A stretch of 64,000 nucleotides of DNA from Psychrobacter sanguinis (GTDB taxonomy: Bacteria; Pseudomonadota; Gammaproteobacteria; Pseudomonadales; Moraxellaceae), in assembly GCF_020736705.1 (NCBI RefSeq), contig NZ_CP085990.1, positions 1,798,001-1,862,000 on the forward strand, given 5' to 3'. This document shows positions 27,488 to 37,697 of this stretch, piece after piece (positions within the stretch are counted from its first letter, which is position 1; every line of letters begins with the position of its first letter). The translations under genes and the position numbers were made by a program. The notes beneath the pieces are model-generated. The model searched no databases. It was not told where the DNA came from and was given only the letters and a program-made list of their open reading frames with translations.

Positions 27488-27515
27488 ATTATACGCTTCA
27501 AAAATGAGAATGCAA
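27488..27515 (-). promoter_or_regulatory. promoter of the upstream tRNA-Lys copy
   Basis: Minus-strand TTGCAT (27510-27515) and TATAAT (27488-27493), again with a 16-bp spacer. Confidence 0.65.
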
Positions 27516-27579
27516 CCCTAAATTTAATTTTTTTCGACATTCCTTTATTTTTTCTGCGCTAAGCTTGTATTTCTAATGA

Positions 27580-29703
27580 TTAGTCTCTTGATAAGGCTTC
27601 TACTGGGTTTAATTTAGCAGCGTTACGGGCTGGTAAAAATCCGAATACCACCCCAATTAACGTAGAACAAGCAAAAGCGGCGATAATTGAGGTAGGGGAG
27701 TAAATAACACTAAAGCTATCTGAGCCTATGCTATTGATACCTTCACCAATTAAGAATGCCAACAATACGCCCAGTCCACCGCCTAATATACAGACCAGTA
27801 CCGCTTCTATCAAAAACTGCTGCATAATATCACTTTGGCGAGCGCCGACTGCCATACGCACCCCAATTTCATTGGTACGCTCTGTCACCGATACCAACAT
27901 AATATTCATTACCCCAATACCGCCCACGACTAAAGAGATAATCGCAATAGAGGAGATGAGTAGCGTCATGGTATTGGTAGTAGACTCAATGGTTTGACGA
28001 ATAGAGTCAGAGTTTTGGGTTCTAAAGTCATCAGCCCCGTGTCGCCCTTCAATTAGCTCTGAAATCGCGGATTCTGCAGCACTGGTTGAGATTTGATTGT
28101 CGATGAGCACAACAAAACGATCAATGTTTTCTCCGCCCACAATACGTGACATCATAGTGGTGTAGGGCATATAGATAGTAGGGCTGTCACTAGAACGACT
28201 GAATGCATTATCCTTGGGCTCTAAAACGCCAATCACACGTCCTGGGACATTGCCAATCAGTAGAACCTCACCAATTGGATTCTCTAAATCTGGAAAAAAG
28301 GTACCTTTGGCATTGTCATCAATGATGACGTCTTGCATACGCAAGGAGATACTTTGCTCATCAAACCCTTGACCGAGTGCCAGTTTTTCTCCAGTGACTT
28401 CTAGATAACCTGAGCCCACACCACTGATACTGGCAGATTCTTGTACATTTCGATAGCGGACACTAGCGCTGGTATCAAGCTGCGGACTAACACTGACCAC
28501 GTAAGGTTGGTCAGCCACTGCTTTGGCATCATCCGGCGTCAGATTGTCATCGTTATAGCGTCGTCTCGGATCACCATAGGGATAGCCGTCAATAACGGTA
28601 ATGGTGTTAGTACCTAATGAGCTAATATTTGACAAGATTTGTTGTTGTGAGCCTTGACCTAGACCCACCACAGAGACAACCGAAGCAATACCAATGATAA
28701 TACCCAGCATGGTCAGTAAGGTACGCATTTTATGCGCGCGCATGGCCAAGATTGACATTCTAAACGCTTCGGATAAACGGTCAATTAGTGAGCCAAAACG
28801 ACTTTTTTGTTTTTTTTGCAAGGCGCTAGAAGGACTAGATAACGCCTCAGTTGCTGTCACATGAGCCGATGTAGCTGTATTAGGCGTATCAACATCAGCT
28901 ACTTCTATTTCAGAGCTGTTTGAACGCTTAAAGTGCTCGTTGCGATAGTCAGCTATAACGTGACCGTCTTTTAATTCAATAACGCGCTCGGCTTGCTCAG
29001 CGATACTAGGATCGTGAGTGACCATAATCACCGTATGTCCCTGCGCATTTAGGTTGTTCAAAATTTGTAGAACATCTTTCCCTGACTTACTGTCTAAGGC
29101 ACCTGTGGGTTCATCGGCTAAGATGACATCACCACCGTTCATTAAGGCGCGTGCCACTGATACGCGCTGCTGTTGTCCCCCTGACAGTTGGCTTGGACGG
29201 TTATGTACTTTATCACCAAGGCCTAGGTCCGTCAGTAATTGTTCAGCCCGTTGGGCCCGTACCTTATTATCCATGCCAGCATACACGGCAGGGACTGCCA
29301 CGTTGTCTCGAGCATCAATATCGCCCAATAAATGATAGCGTTGGAAGATAAAGCCAAAATGTTCTCGGCGTAGTTTGGCCAATTCATCGGCATCAAGCTG
29401 CTTAACTGATTTACCAAAAATCAGATATTCACCGGCAGTGGCCTTGTCCAAGCATCCTAAAATATTCATCAAGGTGGACTTACCTGATCCCGACTGACCG
29501 ATAATAGCCACCATTTCACCTTGGTAGATGGTCAAGTCAATACCATGCAGGATACGAATGGTTTGTTCACCGGCAGCAAATTCGCGGATGATACCATTGA
29601 GCTCCATAATAGGTTTGGCCCCTGGTTTCGGCGACGAAGGTATCCTTTCAGGGCTTGAGTCGGTAGGGGAAGTGTGGCCTATAGGCTGCTGGGGTATGGT
29701 CAT
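27580..29703 (-). CDS. macB: MacB: ABC-type efflux ATPase/permease
   Basis: MacB is the inner-membrane ATPase of the MacA-MacB-TolC pump, which expels macrolides, peptides or lipids in other bacteria. It has 707 residues. The nucleotide-binding domain comes first, with Walker A GQSGSGKST at 69-77, signature LSGGQQQRVSVARALM and Walker B ILADEPTGALDSK. After a linker of about 50 residues comes one membrane helix (MLGIIIGIASVVSVVGLG), a large periplasmic domain and three C-terminal helices of the FtsX fold. The N-terminus is some 30 residues longer than usual, so ATG at codon 33 is a possible alternative start. It lies 124 bases behind macA. No TolC-like gene is in the window. Confidence 0.93.
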   Translation of the reverse strand: MTIPQQPIGHTSPTDSSPERIPSSPKPGAKPIMELNGIIREFAAGEQTIRILHGIDLTIYQGEMVAIIGQSGSGKSTLMNILGCLDKATAGEYLIFGKSVKQLDADELAKLRREHFGFIFQRYHLLGDIDARDNVAVPAVYAGMDNKVRAQRAEQLLTDLGLGDKVHNRPSQLSGGQQQRVSVARALMNGGDVILADEPTGALDSKSGKDVLQILNNLNAQGHTVIMVTHDPSIAEQAERVIELKDGHVIADYRNEHFKRSNSSEIEVADVDTPNTATSAHVTATEALSSPSSALQKKQKSRFGSLIDRLSEAFRMSILAMRAHKMRTLLTMLGIIIGIASVVSVVGLGQGSQQQILSNISSLGTNTITVIDGYPYGDPRRRYNDDNLTPDDAKAVADQPYVVSVSPQLDTSASVRYRNVQESASISGVGSGYLEVTGEKLALGQGFDEQSISLRMQDVIIDDNAKGTFFPDLENPIGEVLLIGNVPGRVIGVLEPKDNAFSRSSDSPTIYMPYTTMMSRIVGGENIDRFVVLIDNQISTSAAESAISELIEGRHGADDFRTQNSDSIRQTIESTTNTMTLLISSIAIISLVVGGIGVMNIMLVSVTERTNEIGVRMAVGARQSDIMQQFLIEAVLVCILGGGLGVLLAFLIGEGINSIGSDSFSVIYSPTSIIAAFACSTLIGVVFGFLPARNAAKLNPVEALSRD

Positions 29704-29827
29704 AGCAAAGTCTTCAGTTCAGGCAAGATAACCTAAGTTAAATGTAAAGTTAGTGGATAAGACAAAGTGTTATGTCTGCTTAGCTTATCCATAACTGGAG
29801 TTTAAGAATAATAACGTCTGGCTAAGG

Positions 29828-31207
29828 CTACATGCCAGGTGGACGACGACGGCCACTTCCGCCACTACCAGTTTTTCCTGAATTTTCACCAATTATTATC
29901 GTTTCACCGGCTTTAAGTCCACTCAGGATTTGGGCATCCACTCTATTATCGATACCCACTTTAACAGGTCTATTCTCAACACTACCGTCGGCTTTTAAGA
30001 CCCTAACATAGGTGCCTTTAACGGGAGGTGCAGCTACTCCCCCTTTTTTGTTGCCTGATTTTTCATTGTCTTTACCTCTATTTGAACCGCCGCCTTTTTT
30101 GATGGCTGCTGATGGTACTAATAACGCATTGGCTGCTTTATCAACCACCACATAAACTTGAGCGGTCATGTCGATACGAAAGCGGCGCTCGGGGTTAGGT
30201 ACTTCAACATAACCGATATAATAAATAGCAGAATCGGTAGAGCTGGTGTTGCTGATTTCTTCAGGTGCTGGTTCAATAGCGGTCAATACAGCATCGTATT
30301 TAGTATCTGGATCGCCAATAGTATTAAAATACACTGGCATGCCTGCTTTAACATTGATGACATCGGCTTCAGAGATTTGAGCATTAATTCGGACTGTAGA
30401 GAGGTCTGCTAAAGTGACAATAGTCGGCGCCGCTTGATTGGCGTTAACCGTCGTTCCTTGCTCAGTGACAACAGCAACAACCGTCCCATCAATAGGAGCA
30501 CGAATGGTGGTATACCCCAAATCTGTGTTGGCGGTACTTAAATTGGTTTGGGCTTTACGAATGTCTGCCTCATTACTGGCAATATTAGACTGAGCAGTGA
30601 CTAACGCCGCTTGAGCAGTTTTGATAGCGGCTCTTGCAGCAGCGACACTGGCTTGTGCTTTTTCAACGTTGGTTTGAGCAGTTTGAACTTCTTGTTGGCT
30701 AATCGCATCTTGTGCCAACAGAGGGCGCAATCGATCATAATCAGATATTGCTTGCTTCAGATCAGCTTCACGACTGGCCAAATCAGCTTGAGCACTTTCA
30801 AGACCTGCTTTACGACTGTAATATTCGGCTTGAGCACTCTGCAAACCTGCGCGGCCTTGTTCCAACGTTGCTTGTTGATTTGATAGATTGTTCTTCTGAG
30901 TTATTTGGTCAATCTGGGCGATTAAATCGCCTTTTTTTACCTGATCACCCACTTTGACATAAAGCTTAGTGACCTCACCAGAGACCTGAGCACCCACGTC
31001 AACTGTATTTAGGGCTTTCACTTTCCCTGATGCCATCACGTTACGTTCAATATCTCCAGTTTGTGCCATGGTAGTAATAAAGTCTGGAGTTTCTTGTTTT
31101 GGCTTAAATTTATTATATAAAAGAAGCGCCAGCGCAAGAATAATAAGTCCTATAATTGTCCATTTTATCAAAGACTTACGGGTTTTTTGATTCGAGATAA
31201 AAGCCAT
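29828..31207 (-). CDS. macA: MacA: periplasmic adaptor of the MacAB pump
   Basis: This membrane-fusion protein links MacB to an outer-membrane channel. It has 459 residues. One N-terminal helix (about 15-29, WTIIGLIILALALLLY) anchors it; then come the first half of the lipoyl domain (VDVGAQVSGEVTKLYVKVGDQVKKG), a long coiled-coil hairpin at about 105-215 rich in A, Q and S, the second lipoyl half (TTIRAPIDGTVVAV), beta-barrel and membrane-proximal parts. The C-terminus has a low-complexity insert rich in G and K and ends with a GSGGSGRRRPPGM tail, which is unusual. It is the first gene of the macAB operon. Confidence 0.93.
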   Translation of the reverse strand: MAFISNQKTRKSLIKWTIIGLIILALALLLYNKFKPKQETPDFITTMAQTGDIERNVMASGKVKALNTVDVGAQVSGEVTKLYVKVGDQVKKGDLIAQIDQITQKNNLSNQQATLEQGRAGLQSAQAEYYSRKAGLESAQADLASREADLKQAISDYDRLRPLLAQDAISQQEVQTAQTNVEKAQASVAAARAAIKTAQAALVTAQSNIASNEADIRKAQTNLSTANTDLGYTTIRAPIDGTVVAVVTEQGTTVNANQAAPTIVTLADLSTVRINAQISEADVINVKAGMPVYFNTIGDPDTKYDAVLTAIEPAPEEISNTSSTDSAIYYIGYVEVPNPERRFRIDMTAQVYVVVDKAANALLVPSAAIKKGGGSNRGKDNEKSGNKKGGVAAPPVKGTYVRVLKADGSVENRPVKVGIDNRVDAQILSGLKAGETIIIGENSGKTGSGGSGRRRPPGM

Positions 31208-31487
31208 ATCACAGTCCGAAACCTAATTTTAAATAAACTTATGATAACCCACCCCTATAAAAAGACCATGGTATTAAGTTTAAGAAAGGTTACAAACCAT
31301 AGTCATCGTCCATAAAAGACAGTATAAGCCGGATTACACATTAGGACGAACAAGGATAAAGACTCGAACAAAATGTAGGTCAGGGCAATAGTAGAGGCGA
31401 GCCGATATACAGCATCAGCCGGCAAATGTCAGGCAAATATGAGTAGAACCTAGATAAAGGATAATGGAGCGTCAGACAGTTACTGTG

Positions 31488-32615
31488 CTAATAAAACAGT
31501 CGGTGACCAGTCACTCGAAGAGCAGCTTGTAGCATCAACTCCCAAGCGGGCTGACGAACGATGCCTTTTACCGCTTTATCACATTGATACAAAATGTCAG
31601 GCCAATCTGCAATACTTTGCGAGGTTTGACGACGACACGCACTTTGATATAAAGATTGTTTACTGCTCCAAATACCTAAGCTTTGTGGGTTTTCACCTGC
31701 CATAAGCTGCATAATGAGACGCATGTCTTTGCTGATGGCCCAAAGTATTAAAGGCGTGGGTTCTTCTGTGGTTTTTAATTGCTCAATAATCTTAATGACT
31801 TGAGCAGCGTTACCGGCCAACATGGTATCTGATAAATCAAAAACAGTGTATTGCGCGTCGCTGACCAATGCGCTCTGTAAGCTATCAACATCAATAGTAA
31901 CAGGCGTCATAGGGGACAGATTCGTGCTCTGTATGTCCGTATTAGTAGTGATTAGGTTGTCTGAACTCAACGCGTTTGGGGGAGGGGCTGAGTCAGTAGC
32001 GGTAACTATTTGAGGTGAAAACAGATACGATAAGCGCCATAGAGTTTGATACGCACTAAGTAAATGATGCTCAGTTTGCAACATCAAAAATTGCCACGCT
32101 TCGGGTAATAGATTCAGACCAAAGCGATGCGCCTGAAAGGATAAAATCTGTTGGCGCTGGTTTTCATTATAGAGATTACAGTCAATCACATGACCCAACT
32201 GCGCAAACGGTAGATACCATTTACTGCTCTTTGAGCGACTGTCCACTTTGCCAGTCAACCACAAAACACAGTTTTGATTGCTGCCGCTATTGGCTTCTAT
32301 AGCGAAGTTATGCAGTTCTTGTTGTACTGCTTTATCGGGTTTATGATTGCCGGTAATAATGACAGCAGTGGCGTCATCAAATAAAGACAAACTATTGAGC
32401 TCACCCAGTACATCTTGCCAAGTCTTGCTTGAGACCAACTCTATACGCTTGATGGCGAGATTCTGTGCTTGCCAAGCACTGCGCATGGCATCAACGAGCC
32501 ACTGCTGTAGCAACGGCTCATCGCTATGTGCTAACCACAAGCCTGTCAAATTAAACGATTGTCCAGCATCAGCTACGCTAAGTTTTGGATAAACATTTAA
32601 AAAAGTATCTTCCAT
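31488..32615 (-). CDS. holA: DNA polymerase III subunit delta
   Basis: The delta subunit opens the sliding clamp ring within the clamp-loader complex. The 375-residue protein shows the typical N-terminal NLTGLWLAHSDEPLLQQWLVDA segment, FDDATAVIITGNHKPDK where the P-loop of active loaders would be, and the alpha-helical clamp-loader collar. An acidic/polar insert at about 200-235 (rich in S, T, N) is not common. The start follows the lptE stop by three bases, and leuS-lptE-holA is a widely kept gene order in Gammaproteobacteria. Confidence 0.94.
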   Translation of the reverse strand: MEDTFLNVYPKLSVADAGQSFNLTGLWLAHSDEPLLQQWLVDAMRSAWQAQNLAIKRIELVSSKTWQDVLGELNSLSLFDDATAVIITGNHKPDKAVQQELHNFAIEANSGSNQNCVLWLTGKVDSRSKSSKWYLPFAQLGHVIDCNLYNENQRQQILSFQAHRFGLNLLPEAWQFLMLQTEHHLLSAYQTLWRLSYLFSPQIVTATDSAPPPNALSSDNLITTNTDIQSTNLSPMTPVTIDVDSLQSALVSDAQYTVFDLSDTMLAGNAAQVIKIIEQLKTTEEPTPLILWAISKDMRLIMQLMAGENPQSLGIWSSKQSLYQSACRRQTSQSIADWPDILYQCDKAVKGIVRQPAWELMLQAALRVTGHRLFY

Positions 32616-32618
32616 AAC

Positions 32619-33311
32619 TTATTGGTTAGACTCAGGTGAGGTTTGGTCGGTATCATTAGGTACCAAGACTGCTATCTTAGCATCTGTAGGTTGAGCTTCA
32701 GGCGCCACTCGAGGTAAGTTCAGAGCCACATATTGAGCGGCAATACGCTGAGCTAAGTTCTGATACAGCCAATCTTGAACTTGCTTACCTTGCTTGTCTT
32801 CAATACTTACCGACGCTTCATCAAACTGATAAGTACGCTCAACTTGTACCTTATTTCTCACTGTCATAGGCTCATTGGTTTTGCCTTCAGTGTTATTCAG
32901 CGTCTCATAAAATACGTCAGCCGACAGCACTAAGCGAACTTCAGTCAATACCCCGACCAGCTCATAGCGTCTAAGCTGTACATTTTCTACGCGAATGCTT
33001 GAGGTGTATTGTTTCTCGCTGCTATTAATTTGGCGGCCAATATCATCAACTACGTTAACCCCAACGGCATTCAAACGCTGCTTTAATGGCAGCTTTAAAC
33101 GAAAGCTCACAGGGTCATCATCATTGATAGTTAGAGCGGTACTTTGTACCGCATAAGTCATGGGGCTGTCATAGCCACGTAAATGAAAACCACAACTGCT
33201 CAAAATAAGGGGTGATCCCAGTAGGGCCACACTAACCAAGACAGTGCATAAGGCACCACGCTTGGTTTTAGAGGTGTTGTGAGTTTCAGTCTTGGCTGCC
33301 AGGTTTTTCAT
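32619..33311 (-). CDS. lptE: LPS-assembly lipoprotein LptE
   Basis: LptE is the lipoprotein plug of the LptD barrel that inserts lipopolysaccharide (or lipooligosaccharide) into the outer leaflet. It has 230 residues. The signal sequence has a long polar lead and a helix (ALCTVLVSVALLG), then a lipobox LSSC with C40, directly followed by GFHLRGYDSP, the LptE hallmark. It sits tightly between leuS (stop four bases upstream of its ATG) and holA, which supports co-transcription. The C-terminal tail after about residue 205 is acidic and probably disordered. Confidence 0.94.
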   Translation of the reverse strand: MKNLAAKTETHNTSKTKRGALCTVLVSVALLGSPLILSSCGFHLRGYDSPMTYAVQSTALTINDDDPVSFRLKLPLKQRLNAVGVNVVDDIGRQINSSEKQYTSSIRVENVQLRRYELVGVLTEVRLVLSADVFYETLNNTEGKTNEPMTVRNKVQVERTYQFDEASVSIEDKQGKQVQDWLYQNLAQRIAAQYVALNLPRVAPEAQPTDAKIAVLVPNDTDQTSPESNQ

Positions 33312-33314
33312 GAT

Positions 33315-35972
33315 TTATCCCACCACTACAATATTAACCAACTTGTTAGGCACAACGATTTCTTTTTTGATATCGCCAGTTAGGTACTTCGCCACCGTGT
33401 CTAGCTCTTTGGCTTGCGCTTTAAGTAACTCAGGGTCACTATTAGGCGCCACTTCCATTTTGCCACGTACTTTGCCATTCACTTGGACCACCATGGTGAT
33501 GGTGTCTTGAACCAAAGCGGACTCATCGGCTTTAGGATAGACTAAGGCCGTAGTGTCTACACCCAACTCTTCAAGTAAGTGCTCGGCAATGTGCGGTGCG
33601 TAGACCGATAAGATAGTCAGTAGAGTGGTGATAGCTTCTTGTTGTACCGCTAACGTCGTGCTATTAATGTTTTTATTCTTAGAGATAAACGTGCCAATCT
33701 CATTGGCCAGCTCCATCAAGCTTGAGACTGGCGTATTTAACGATAAGCGGTCACCTAAGTCATTGTCAATCTTGGCGATAACTTCATGAGTTTTGCGGCG
33801 TAAGCCCTTGGCTAGGCTGTCAAGCTCATTGCTGTCAATACTAGAAATAGCAGGTAGTTCTGTGGCCGCAATACCTTGCTGCTGTAACGCTTCGATATGT
33901 GAATGCACTTCACGCCAAACTTTCTTCAAGAAGTTGTATGGCCCTTTTAGAGAGTCATCTGACCACTCTAAAGTTTGGTCAGCAGGCGCCGCAAATAGGG
34001 TATATAGGCGTACTGTGTCTGCACCATACTGGTCAATGGTAGTTTGTGGATCGACGCCGTTATTCTTCGACTTCGACATCTTCTCGATTTTACCAATGGT
34101 CACCGGTTGGCCATCTGCTTTCAAAATAGCATTAATAGGCTGGCCGCGGTCGTCATAATTAATGTCGACATCTTCAGCGAAGTAATAGGTTTTGCTGCCA
34201 TCTTCATTGCTGCGATACAACGTACCTGCCAATACCATACCTTGAGTCAGTAGGTTTTTGAAAGGCTCATCCCCTGACACCAAACCTTCATCACGCATCA
34301 ATTTATGATAGAAACGGGCATACAATAGATGCATCACGGCATGTTCAACACCGCCCACATATTGATCAACGGGAAGCCAAGTATCAGCGGCAGATTTGTC
34401 TACCATTTGAGTGTCGTCATTTGGGCTAGCGAAGCGGGCATAGTACCAGCTTGACTCCATAAAGGTATCAAAGGTATCGGTTTCACGTTCTGCAGGGCCA
34501 CCACACTTAGGACAGGTAGTGTTCACAAATTCAGGGATGTTTTTAAGCGGGTTACCACGGCCATCAGGCACCACGTCAGTCGGTAGCTTAATTGGTAAAT
34601 CGGCCTCATCCACAGGAACGTTGCCACAGTATTCACAGTTAATCATTGGGATTGGACAGCCCCAATAACGTTGACGAGACACACCCCAATCGCGCAGACG
34701 ATATTGAATCTTACGTGAGGCTAAGTTTTGAGGCTCTAGTTTGGCCAACATCGCTTCAAATGAACCGTCGAAATCTAAGCCATCAAATTCACCAGAGTTC
34801 ACTAGCGTACCACGCTCAGTGTATGCTCCTTCATGACCTTCTGGGGTTTCAATAACGGTATTAATAGGTAAGTTGTATTTGGTGGCAAATTCAAAGTCAC
34901 GTTCGTCGTGTGCAGGAACTGCCATTACGGCCCCTGAGCCATAGCTCATTAATACATAGTTTGCCACCCAAACAGGCACTTCTTCACCAGTTAGAGGATG
35001 GGTAACGGTTAAACCGGTATCCATACCAATTTTTTCCGCTTTTGCTAAATCAGCTTCAGCGACAGAACCTTTGCGGCAAAGCTCACAGAATTCAGCAATT
35101 TTTGGATTTTGTTCAGCGGCCAATTTCGCCAAACGGTGCTCTGCAGCAACCGCCACATAAGTGACGCCCATTAAGGTGTCAGGACGGGTAGTGAACACAT
35201 CTAGCGTGCTGATATCATCGCTATTTTTGTAAGGGAAATGAACTTCCATACCTTGGCTACGACCAATCCAATTGCGCTGCATGGTGATAACATCGCTTGG
35301 CCATTGTCCCTCTAACTGGTCTAAATCATCCAACAACTCATCGGCATAGTCAGTGATTTTGAAGTAGTACATTGGGATATCACGCTTCTCAACAGGTGCG
35401 CCGCTACGCCAACCTTTACCATCTACCACTTGCTCGTTGGCCAATACAGTATTGTCGACAGGGTCCCAGTTTACGGTGGCCAGCTTTTTATAAACCAAGC
35501 CTTTTTTGTAAAGCTGTAAGAAGAACCACTGTTCCCAGCGATAATACTCAGGAGTACAGGTCGCAAATTCACGAGACCAGTCCACTGAAAGGCCCAATGT
35601 CTTTAATTGAGCACGCATGTTGTCAATATTAGAGAAGGTCCATTTGGCAGGGGCAACCTGATTGGCAATGGCCGCGTTTTCTGCTGGCATACCAAACGCA
35701 TCCCAGCCCATTGGCTGTAAAACTTTGTCGCCTTTTAAGCGATAATAGCGGCTAAGCACATCAGTGATGGTGTAGTTACGAACGTGTCCCATATGCAGCT
35801 TACCACTAGGATAGGGGAACATTGACAGCATATAACGGGTGTTTTCATCTTTGCTGATGTCATTGCTTATTTCAAAGCGCTTATCCGCTTCCCATTTTGC
35901 TTGCTGTTTAGCTTCGATCTGCTGTGGGTGGTAATGATTAGGATTTGTCTGTTCGTTTGCTGTGGTGCTCAT
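33315..35972 (-). CDS. leuS: leucyl-tRNA synthetase
   Basis: LeuS charges tRNA-Leu with leucine in the cytosol. It has 885 residues, a normal bacterial length. The class I HIGH motif appears as H60-M-G-H63 in [13 protein letters not shown], the KMSKS loop is [10 protein letters not shown] near residue 640, a CP1 editing domain with [12 protein letters not shown] lies at about 230-420, and a zinc-like CEYCGNVP...CPKCGG region is seen near 445-495. It is the first gene of the leuS-lptE-holA unit. Confidence 0.98.
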   Translation of the reverse strand: MSTTANEQTNPNHYHPQQIEAKQQAKWEADKRFEISNDISKDENTRYMLSMFPYPSGKLHMGHVRNYTITDVLSRYYRLKGDKVLQPMGWDAFGMPAENAAIANQVAPAKWTFSNIDNMRAQLKTLGLSVDWSREFATCTPEYYRWEQWFFLQLYKKGLVYKKLATVNWDPVDNTVLANEQVVDGKGWRSGAPVEKRDIPMYYFKITDYADELLDDLDQLEGQWPSDVITMQRNWIGRSQGMEVHFPYKNSDDISTLDVFTTRPDTLMGVTYVAVAAEHRLAKLAAEQNPKIAEFCELCRKGSVAEADLAKAEKIGMDTGLTVTHPLTGEEVPVWVANYVLMSYGSGAVMAVPAHDERDFEFATKYNLPINTVIETPEGHEGAYTERGTLVNSGEFDGLDFDGSFEAMLAKLEPQNLASRKIQYRLRDWGVSRQRYWGCPIPMINCEYCGNVPVDEADLPIKLPTDVVPDGRGNPLKNIPEFVNTTCPKCGGPAERETDTFDTFMESSWYYARFASPNDDTQMVDKSAADTWLPVDQYVGGVEHAVMHLLYARFYHKLMRDEGLVSGDEPFKNLLTQGMVLAGTLYRSNEDGSKTYYFAEDVDINYDDRGQPINAILKADGQPVTIGKIEKMSKSKNNGVDPQTTIDQYGADTVRLYTLFAAPADQTLEWSDDSLKGPYNFLKKVWREVHSHIEALQQQGIAATELPAISSIDSNELDSLAKGLRRKTHEVIAKIDNDLGDRLSLNTPVSSLMELANEIGTFISKNKNINSTTLAVQQEAITTLLTILSVYAPHIAEHLLEELGVDTTALVYPKADESALVQDTITMVVQVNGKVRGKMEVAPNSDPELLKAQAKELDTVAKYLTGDIKKEIVVPNKLVNIVVVG

Positions 35973-36199
35973 AATAGGCTCTAAGTTAGATGTTTTTATA
36001 AAGGTTTGGATAAAAAGACAGTAATAAATAATAGGAAAAATCCGATACGATAGGATAGCGTAAATTGACTAAAATTGCGATGGTAAGCACTAATTTTAAC
36101 CTGATATTGGCTTTACCAGTCGTTAACTATTAAGCTTGTAAAAGTTTATTGATATAACCGTTATAAGAATAACGGACACAAAAAAAGGAGAAATGACCA

Positions 36200-36568
36200 A
36201 TGTCGATAACCGTCTATGGTATTAAAGCATGCAGCACAATGAAAAAAGCATTTACTAAGTTGGATGAAATGGGAGTGAGTTACCAGTTCCATGACTACAA
36301 AAAACAAGGGGTTGATAAGCAAAGCGTACAGCGCTGGGTCGACGAGTTGGGTATTGAAAAAGTGCTTAACAAGCGGGGGACGACTTGGCGTAAATTGACT
36401 GATGAACAAAAAGCGGCTGCAGATGCCAATGTCGATACAGCCATTGATCTATTGGTTGAAAATACCAGTATGATCAAACGCCCTATCGTAGAAGGTGAAG
36501 CACACAGCAAGCAAGTTCTCTTATGCGGCTTCAATGAGCAGGAATTTGAAGACGTGTTCAACGCTTAA
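36200..36568 (+). CDS. ArsC/Spx-family reductase-like protein (YffB-like)
   Basis: This is a small cytosolic thioredoxin-fold protein of the ArsC/Spx family, 122 residues, similar to E. coli YffB, whose role is unclear. The nucleophilic position is C11 in YGIKACSTMKKA. The neighbouring residue that is often Cys or Asn in YffB proteins differs, and there is no second cysteine next to it. RGTTWRKL and the basic stretch SMIKRPIVE near residue 93 are family features. GGAG lies nine bases before the ATG at 36200. True arsenate reduction is unlikely because no ars genes are nearby. Confidence 0.87.
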   Translation: MSITVYGIKACSTMKKAFTKLDEMGVSYQFHDYKKQGVDKQSVQRWVDELGIEKVLNKRGTTWRKLTDEQKAAADANVDTAIDLLVENTSMIKRPIVEGEAHSKQVLLCGFNEQEFEDVFNA

Positions 36569-36620
36569 AATTTTTTAAATATCTGCCCAAATATAAGAGC
36601 AGAGGTATGACACTTTTAGC

Positions 36621-36652
36621 AAAAAGGGCACCATTACGGGTACCCTTTTTTA
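36621..36652. terminator. bidirectional terminator between the ArsC-like gene and argB
   Basis: AAAAAGGGCACC, loop, GGTACCCTTTTTT with one mismatch. It lies between convergent genes and has A and T runs. Confidence 0.85.
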
Positions 36653-36692
36653 GACGCCATTTTTAGACGTTATGTTCTAGAATACAGAAAAC

Positions 36693-37697
<1,005 letters not shown>

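Noticed and set aside
36200-36568. Arsenate resistance gene arsC
   Set aside because: The active-site neighbourhood fits YffB/Spx-like proteins better and no other ars genes are present.
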